Virus record (IMG/VR): IMGVR_UViG_3300007276_000097
Location: 1-42,028 of that record
Strand: one strand, 5' to 3'
Length of the DNA: 42,028 bases
Source: a virus
Numbering within the stretch: the stretch's first letter is position 1; every line of letters starts with the position of its first letter. Below are positions 36,713 through 42,028 of this stretch, piece after piece. The notes beneath the pieces are model-generated. The model was not told where the DNA came from. It did not search any database and saw nothing but the letters and a program-made list of their open reading frames with translations. The position numbers were made by a program, and so were the translations under genes.

Positions 36713-37419
36713 TGACTGCTATTGCATCTGTATACCCAAAGGTTCGCATTGAAGCACCAGGCGCGCCAGAGCCACTTATCGCAGATGTGGTTGGCGACGC
36801 GATGCGCGACTTCTTCCGAGACACAGAGGTATGGCGACACACCACATCTCCCCTCCTCGACTGGACAACAGGAGCAGTTTTCCCTGCCCTAACCCCTGGC
36901 GCTGAACTTCCTGCCGACACACGCGTAGTGCGCGTGGACGAGGTAAAGTATGCAAACGACGGCACCAACTTGAAGTCAATTTCGTTTAGCACAAGAAGTC
37001 AGCTCGACGGGGAGTTCCCAGATTGGGAAGTACGAACCGGTACTAGCCCACAACGTTGGACAAACGATGGCAACGCAGGATCTCCACGTATAGTTCCTAT
37101 TGCCGATGCAGACGTCCTCAGCTCCCTGCAGATCCGTGTGGTCGTGTCCCCGATAAGTACTATGACCGACGTGCCTGATTGGTGGTACGACGAGTTTCAT
37201 GATATATGGCGCTTCGGTGCTTTAGCCAGGCTTCTTAAAATGCCGGGGCGGGATTGGACAAACCCACCACTTGCGCAGTATTACATGGCATTGGAACGCG
37301 AAGGAGTGAAGATGGCCAAGAGCCGGGGAGATGCGGAGTTCGGAACCCCGAATCGCACGATGTCCTATGGAGGGATAGGCGGCTCCACATATGTCCGCTA
37401 CGACGACTACGGGCGATAA
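36712..37419 (+). CDS. Second adaptor-like or tail-tube-like protein
   Basis: The start PKVRIEAPGAPEPLIADVVG then DAMRDFFRDTEVWRHTTSP, the segments ALTPGAELPADTRVVRVDEV and LQIRVVVSP, and PDWWYDEFHDIWRFGALARL resemble the second ring protein of short-tailed phages. It is mixed alpha/beta. It overlaps the upstream gene as TAATG. The position before the large tail protein fits a gatekeeper or tubular ring. No signature stronger than this is visible. Confidence 0.65.
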   Translation: MTAIASVYPKVRIEAPGAPEPLIADVVGDAMRDFFRDTEVWRHTTSPLLDWTTGAVFPALTPGAELPADTRVVRVDEVKYANDGTNLKSISFSTRSQLDGEFPDWEVRTGTSPQRWTNDGNAGSPRIVPIADADVLSSLQIRVVVSPISTMTDVPDWWYDEFHDIWRFGALARLLKMPGRDWTNPPLAQYYMALEREGVKMAKSRGDAEFGTPNRTMSYGGIGGSTYVRYDDYGR

Positions 37420-37421
37420 CC

Positions 37422-40400
37422 ATGGCTGGGTTCCGATTTAATGTATTCAAGGGTATTCGCCCAAGAGTTTCGAAGCGTAAGCTTCCAGACGGCGAAGCAC
37501 AAACTGCAGAGAATGTTCGCCTAGGCAGTGGCGACCTCGAGGGGTGGCGGCAAAACAAGCTGGTAACAGCCACTAACGATCCGTATCAGACTCGTACTGT
37601 ATTCTTGTATGAGGACACGTCCGCAGATCTAGCATACTGGTTCCAGTGGACAGACTTTGTTGATGTGGCGCGCGGCCCAATCAAGGGCGATTCGTTCGAC
37701 CGGGTGTATTACACCGGCGACGGCACGCCAAAAATGACATACAACACGATCCAAAGTGCGCCTCCATACCCTTCAACGGCGTATGAACTTGGCGTACCCC
37801 AACCGCTTACACGCTTGACGACAGCAGGACAACTATTACCAGAAGATGTCCCAGCTAATATCCGACGTACATCTTCTGATCCAGGCACACGGCCACAGAC
37901 AGGTCAGTTTGAGATCGTAAATGTTGACTTTACTGAATACCCAGGAACGGGTACGTCGAACGACACATGGCGGCTAGCGGCCGGCGCACTTGGCGACATC
38001 TCGTTTCAGTTAGAAGTCGGCGACACGTTGAAAGTCTTAAGTATAGTCGACGCCGACACACTCACTCTTGGAAGTGCCACCGGCACTGGCGCTGTTGCCG
38101 CTACTGCGCAGAACGATAAGACTTCTGTAAACTACTGGCATCCCATGGACGAGCAGGGGTCAACACAGCTCGCCGACTTTATCGGATGGCGTATCCCTGA
38201 TGGCATGGAGGTGACGATTTCTAATCACCGATTGCGCGAGGGCGACGTGATCCGCATCACACGCCTCGACGCTTCTTACGGGCTAAGTTGGTCGTGGGCA
38301 CTTACCAGTGACTTGTTTGAGTTATCCCCCACCGGCGGAACAGGCACCTGGGGCGTACCCTTTCTGGACGACGACAATGTTACCCGACATGAGAACGTAC
38401 GACTCGGCAGGTCGGCTGACGGTGCCACTAAGTTTGAATTAGGTGGTGGATTCTACTATGACGTTGACCGGGCTAGCTCTGACAATGACATCCTGGAAGA
38501 TCGCACATACGTGTATACGTACGTCTCGGCAGTAGGCGAAGAGGGCCCACCCTCTAAGCCTTCCCAGTTAGTACAGGCACTCGATGGAGATGCAGTTACC
38601 TTAACCGGATTTGACCTGGCACCCACTGGCTTTCGGAATATAGATCGCATTCGCATCTACCGCACGAATGCAACCGCGGTCGGCACCGAGTATCAGTTTG
38701 TCAAGGAAGTTACCATTGCGCAGGTCATCTCGGATGGAGGAGCGGTCGACACTGTTTCAGCTGCTGAGCTGGGAGAGGTGATATTCAGTTCAACCTGGTT
38801 CCCCCCTCCTGTTGGGATGCAAGGCATAGTAGGTATGCCTAATGGCATGATGGTTGGATTTGAGGGCAAGAACATTTATTTTGCCGAGCCATTCCAACCA
38901 CACGCTTACCCACCTGAATATGACCAGGCAGTTGATTATGAAGTGGTTGCACTTGCTCCATTTGCCAACTCTGTTGCGGTGCTAACGACAGGCACCCCGT
39001 ACCTTATTACCGGGTCACATCCTCGGAATGCAAACATACGTCCATACAAGATCAACCAGGCGTGTATGTACAAAGAGTCTGTCGCCACAGCAAACGACAA
39101 AGTCTACTATGCATCCCCTGACGGACTGGTTGAAATCGGCGTAAACGGCGCACGGATTACAACAAATCGCCACGTTTGGAAGAAGGAGTGGGCGGATTTT
39201 CAGCCGGAGCTGATGGTCGGCGAGTTCCACGATGATAAGTATTACGGTTTTTTTGGGGCAGACAACACAGTTATCCCTCAACCCACTGGCTCGGTGGTAG
39301 CCACCGGAACACTGGTGACGGACGCAGAGACATTTGAAGCAGAGATAGTGGCCGGGGGCAAAACGCTTATTCTCACGCTGACCAACGATACGTGGGTGAC
39401 AGCAGGTGCCACGTTTGATTCAGTCCGCGATGACATTCTTTTCAGCATAACCTCAAACAACAATGAAGCCTTGGGGTGGAACAACCAGGTCACCAATATA
39501 CCAACAACGGATGTCGTACGCACAAGTGACACAGTGGTTACTATTACTTTGTCGGCCCTATCAGCTTACTCGATCACGGAAGCGGAGATACTTAGTATAC
39601 GTGCCCCCGCATTAGCGCTTACAGGGCAGTCGACGTTAGTAGCGGAAGATACAGCCATTCTTTACAACGATAGCATCTACGCTACCGAGGTAGTCGTTAC
39701 CACCGGATGGTCGGTAAGTGGCCCTGACGGCAACGTACCAGAGGTGTTTGTGTCTGAAGAGAACATCGAGAATTGGGCCCGCATCATTGCACCGAGCGGC
39801 ATTGACCCAGCCAACGCTGTTAACCTGCGCGATGCTGCTTACCACAAGACATTGGGCAGATGGGCCGTGGTTGGGGAAGGATCTCTACAAGCTGATAGGA
39901 CATATATTTATTCGTCGGATGACATTAGAGACTCTAACTCCTGGGTGGAGCGCCTCTCTGACTCACTGCCCCGTCCACGTGTCGCGTTGTATGAGGACAT
40001 CACCGATGCCATCTTCGTAGGTGGCGATGGATGGATACGCACCTCTAATGATTGCATAAACTGGGGGCTCACGCCTCTCCCCGGATCGACTCAGGGCAAG
40101 CAGCTTATGGGCCTGGTCCGTTCGCCCGGCGCAGCAGTAGGAGGCATTCCCTATGTCTATGGGGCATTCGACGATGATAAGCAAGTGGTTCGTAGTGCGC
40201 GCATTGACACCAGTCCACTTTCCACAACATGGACAGTTATCGACACACTGACCGGGGCAGGAGCTGGCGTCACTGCAATTTGCTCAGGCGATGGGGCTGT
40301 TTTTGTCTGCGAAGGTACGAAGCTTGGGTACTATGCTCAAGGTGGGACCACATACACGAACATTGGATCCCTCACAGGAAGCATAGTTGACATGGCTTAC

Positions 40401-41177
40401 GGCAACGGCCGGCTGGTGGCGATCACAGATAACGGGTCTGTTCAGTATGCGGACTCCCCAAATATCCTCACGATCGGCAATTGGTCAGCGCAAGCGGCAG
40501 CGATAGACGGCGGCGTAGGAGCTGGCGATACTTGTAGAATTGAATGGGCCGATGGAGACGACACCAAGATTGGCTACGGCTTCGTGGTTACGTTGTCTGG
40601 CTTCAACGGCAACCCAGGCGACTATCAAGTCTATACCAGCCCTGATGCAGTAACCTGGACGTTACGTGAGACTGTTGCAAACACACAAGATGCGTTTGGT
40701 GTAGGCGTTAAATACCCAGAGACAGATCTCGACGGAGGCGCTGCCAGTACGGGCGTGAATTTGAGTGGTGCTTCAATCCAGTTCTTTTCACGAATCCTAC
40801 CAGCACCCGTCACACGGTTAGTTGTCGGGTCGGACGGCAGAATGTTCAAGCAGAACCTCGGGCTGTCTCCAGTGCAGATATCCCCATCCACCGACTGGAT
40901 CATACCGAACTTCGCTGCTGATACGTTATACGAGTTCCGGGTCACGAATGTAGTACCACTTACCGGTCTAGGAGCCGTCTTTGCCGAATCGCCAGGCACG
41001 GACGGGAACTGGTTTAACCTCGCCGGAGGAGACCTGATATGGTCTGTGCAAGACGCGACCTTCCGGTTTGACCTCGAGGTAAGGTATAATGGCGGCCCGA
41101 CACTAAGCTCAGCACGCTACGTGCTTGCTTCGGAGGCGTATACTGACCCCCGTGACTTCACTCCAGGTGTGCTCTAA
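37422..41177 (+). CDS. Large tail or stabilisation protein (1251 aa)
   Basis: The start at 37422 (MAGFRFNVFKGIRPRVSKRK) is chosen because it follows the preceding stop by two bases; the longer frame from 37254 overlaps the neighbour. The segment LPDGEAQTAENVRLGSGDLE is a signature of the P22 gp10-like or stabilisation proteins that build the tail tube or its distal part. The rest is beta-rich with repeated propeller-like blades (GDGAVFVCEGTKLGYYAQGG, YGNGRLVAITDNGSV). It is much longer than P22 gp10. It probably spans the tail and contacts the receptor-binding part. Confidence 0.7.
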   Translation: MAGFRFNVFKGIRPRVSKRKLPDGEAQTAENVRLGSGDLEGWRQNKLVTATNDPYQTRTVFLYEDTSADLAYWFQWTDFVDVARGPIKGDSFDRVYYTGDGTPKMTYNTIQSAPPYPSTAYELGVPQPLTRLTTAGQLLPEDVPANIRRTSSDPGTRPQTGQFEIVNVDFTEYPGTGTSNDTWRLAAGALGDISFQLEVGDTLKVLSIVDADTLTLGSATGTGAVAATAQNDKTSVNYWHPMDEQGSTQLADFIGWRIPDGMEVTISNHRLREGDVIRITRLDASYGLSWSWALTSDLFELSPTGGTGTWGVPFLDDDNVTRHENVRLGRSADGATKFELGGGFYYDVDRASSDNDILEDRTYVYTYVSAVGEEGPPSKPSQLVQALDGDAVTLTGFDLAPTGFRNIDRIRIYRTNATAVGTEYQFVKEVTIAQVISDGGAVDTVSAAELGEVIFSSTWFPPPVGMQGIVGMPNGMMVGFEGKNIYFAEPFQPHAYPPEYDQAVDYEVVALAPFANSVAVLTTGTPYLITGSHPRNANIRPYKINQACMYKESVATANDKVYYASPDGLVEIGVNGARITTNRHVWKKEWADFQPELMVGEFHDDKYYGFFGADNTVIPQPTGSVVATGTLVTDAETFEAEIVAGGKTLILTLTNDTWVTAGATFDSVRDDILFSITSNNNEALGWNNQVTNIPTTDVVRTSDTVVTITLSALSAYSITEAEILSIRAPALALTGQSTLVAEDTAILYNDSIYATEVVVTTGWSVSGPDGNVPEVFVSEENIENWARIIAPSGIDPANAVNLRDAAYHKTLGRWAVVGEGSLQADRTYIYSSDDIRDSNSWVERLSDSLPRPRVALYEDITDAIFVGGDGWIRTSNDCINWGLTPLPGSTQGKQLMGLVRSPGAAVGGIPYVYGAFDDDKQVVRSARIDTSPLSTTWTVIDTLTGAGAGVTAICSGDGAVFVCEGTKLGYYAQGGTTYTNIGSLTGSIVDMAYGNGRLVAITDNGSVQYADSPNILTIGNWSAQAAAIDGGVGAGDTCRIEWADGDDTKIGYGFVVTLSGFNGNPGDYQVYTSPDAVTWTLRETVANTQDAFGVGVKYPETDLDGGAASTGVNLSGASIQFFSRILPAPVTRLVVGSDGRMFKQNLGLSPVQISPSTDWIIPNFAADTLYEFRVTNVVPLTGLGAVFAESPGTDGNWFNLAGGDLIWSVQDATFRFDLEVRYNGGPTLSSARYVLASEAYTDPRDFTPGVL

Positions 41178-42028
41178 TGGCAGGACTGATTGTATTTGAC
41201 CCGGATAACGAAGAAGTCGGCCTTTCCACCGGAGACGACGTCGCGGTCAACACGTACCTAGACATTCAGAACGATAACTTGTACTTCACCGATGGACTGT
41301 CCATTTATTCGTGGGATAACGACCCCGACGGGTACAGGCAAACATACACCTGGCGCTCCGGCGAAATCCGTATGCCATCCCCCGTAAATATGGGAGCTGC
41401 GATTGTCGAGGCAGAACTTTACGCCGAAACCATAGGCGAAGTTATAGGGGACCCGTATATAGCCGATGTTGTTTTGTGCGCGGGGTTCGATGGCATAAAC
41501 CTCGCAACAGCATACACGGAAGTTGCACGAGACGAACCTGGCGTATTCTTAGGCAATGCACAGCTTAATACCACAGTAAAAGCGGGAGGCACAGCCTCTT
41601 TACTGCTTGACGGCACTGGCGACGTCGTACAGTTTGGTCCAGACGCTGCTTCAGCAGCAGCATATACTATAGGCGCAGCTGGCACTGCTACTGTAGAAGG
41701 GTTCGTTAACCTCAGCCAATTGCCGTCAGCAAGTCAGCGGATGGCTATCATTGCGCATGACAGTGCTGATGTTGCGTCATTTTTTGTAGAGATATACAAC
41801 AATGCGGGAACGTACCAACTCCGAGCTGATTTTGGTAACGGCAATTTTACCAACACCGCTATTACGATTACACCCTCAATAAATCAGTGGTATCACTTCG
41901 CAGTTCAGTTCGTTGCTAACAGCTACATGGAATTTATGTGGACTGAGTACAATGGTGTTGGCAGCATTGGCGCTGCCATGACTAACTATGCCTTTATAGC
42001 AAAGCAAGGCAGTGGACCACAGACGCCG
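41177..42028 (+). CDS. Lectin-like (LamG-type) virion protein, 3' partial
   Basis: The frame is open from the ATG at 41177 (TAATG overlap with the preceding gene) to the window end, giving 284 residues. The N-terminal 115 residues are beta-rich (DNEEVGLSTGDDVAVNTYLD). The second half is a concanavalin-like/LamG fold (TATVEGFVNLSQLP, AIIAHDSADVASFFVEIYNN, and NQWYHFAVQFVANSYMEFMW), typical of adhesion or receptor-binding domains. The lectin domain seems unfinished at the end. The frame is in phase with the open frame at base 1. Confidence 0.65.
   Translation, partial: MAGLIVFDPDNEEVGLSTGDDVAVNTYLDIQNDNLYFTDGLSIYSWDNDPDGYRQTYTWRSGEIRMPSPVNMGAAIVEAELYAETIGEVIGDPYIADVVLCAGFDGINLATAYTEVARDEPGVFLGNAQLNTTVKAGGTASLLLDGTGDVVQFGPDAASAAAYTIGAAGTATVEGFVNLSQLPSASQRMAIIAHDSADVASFFVEIYNNAGTYQLRADFGNGNFTNTAITITPSINQWYHFAVQFVANSYMEFMWTEYNGVGSIGAAMTNYAFIAKQGSGPQTP

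Noticed and set aside
1-42028. CRISPR array, integrase, transposase or reverse transcriptase system
   Set aside because: No spaced repeat series of the right length and no matching protein motifs were seen; the repeats present are short and scattered.

Overview
The window is most of the genome of a tailed double-stranded DNA bacteriophage. It carries a complete packaging and head cassette (small and large terminase, P22-type portal, acidic scaffold, N4 gp56-type major capsid protein, two head-to-tail adaptor-like proteins, and large tail or virion proteins). It also carries a phage replication set: family A DNA polymerase, DnaQ-like exonuclease, Cas4-like Fe-S nuclease, SNF2-type helicase, AEP primase fused to an SF3 helicase, and a VRR-NUC-like nuclease. 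I see no integrase, repressor, tape measure, RNA polymerase, holin, endolysin, tRNA or CRISPR array. A strictly lytic, probably short-tailed phage using host RNA polymerase is the best reading, but some late genes may lie outside the window. Strong Shine-Dalgarno sites, frequent ATGA/TAATG overlaps and one Sec-type signal peptide fit a bacterial, probably Gram-negative, host; the host itself cannot be named.

Layout. Bases 1-1634 (+) hold the end of the late operon. From 1669 to 25640 every gene is on the minus strand, in three blocks. The first transcribed is an accessory or early block, 25640 to 21243, with a zinc-finger protein carrying a frameshift, a membrane protein, a SLOG-domain protein, a signal-peptide protein and many unknowns. 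It ends in a strong intrinsic terminator at 21188-21232. The second is the replication block, 20849 to 5135, which starts after a 340-bp AT-rich control region with eight GGWCC repeats (candidate origin) and ends in a UUCG-loop terminator at 5081-5104. The third is a short tail block, 5066 to 1669, with DUF932, DUF3310 and a cysteine-rich family. From 26055 to the window end every gene is on the plus strand: small unknowns, an HNH nuclease, then packaging, head and tail genes. The two arms diverge from a 414-bp region (25641-26054) rich in dyads.

How the genes fit together. Primase-helicase, polymerase, nucleases and helicase would copy and recombine the genome. The terminase pair and HNH protein would cut and package it through the portal into a capsid built on the scaffold. 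The adaptors and the large tail proteins close the head and bind the host. A promoter, a terminator and a structured leader in front of the capsid gene suggest separate high-level capsid expression.

The less ordinary signals are these: a hairpin present three times along the accessory operon with compensatory stem changes; the GGWCC/AT-rich/tandem-hexamer region; a dyad motif shared by the two control regions; a +1 frameshift between the two zinc-finger halves of a DnaJ-type protein; a large terminase that seems to start at TTG so as to keep an N-terminal zinc ribbon; and a membrane protein whose reading frame runs 239 nt into the primase gene. The two window ends both lie inside tail-protein reading frames and happen to be in frame with each other.
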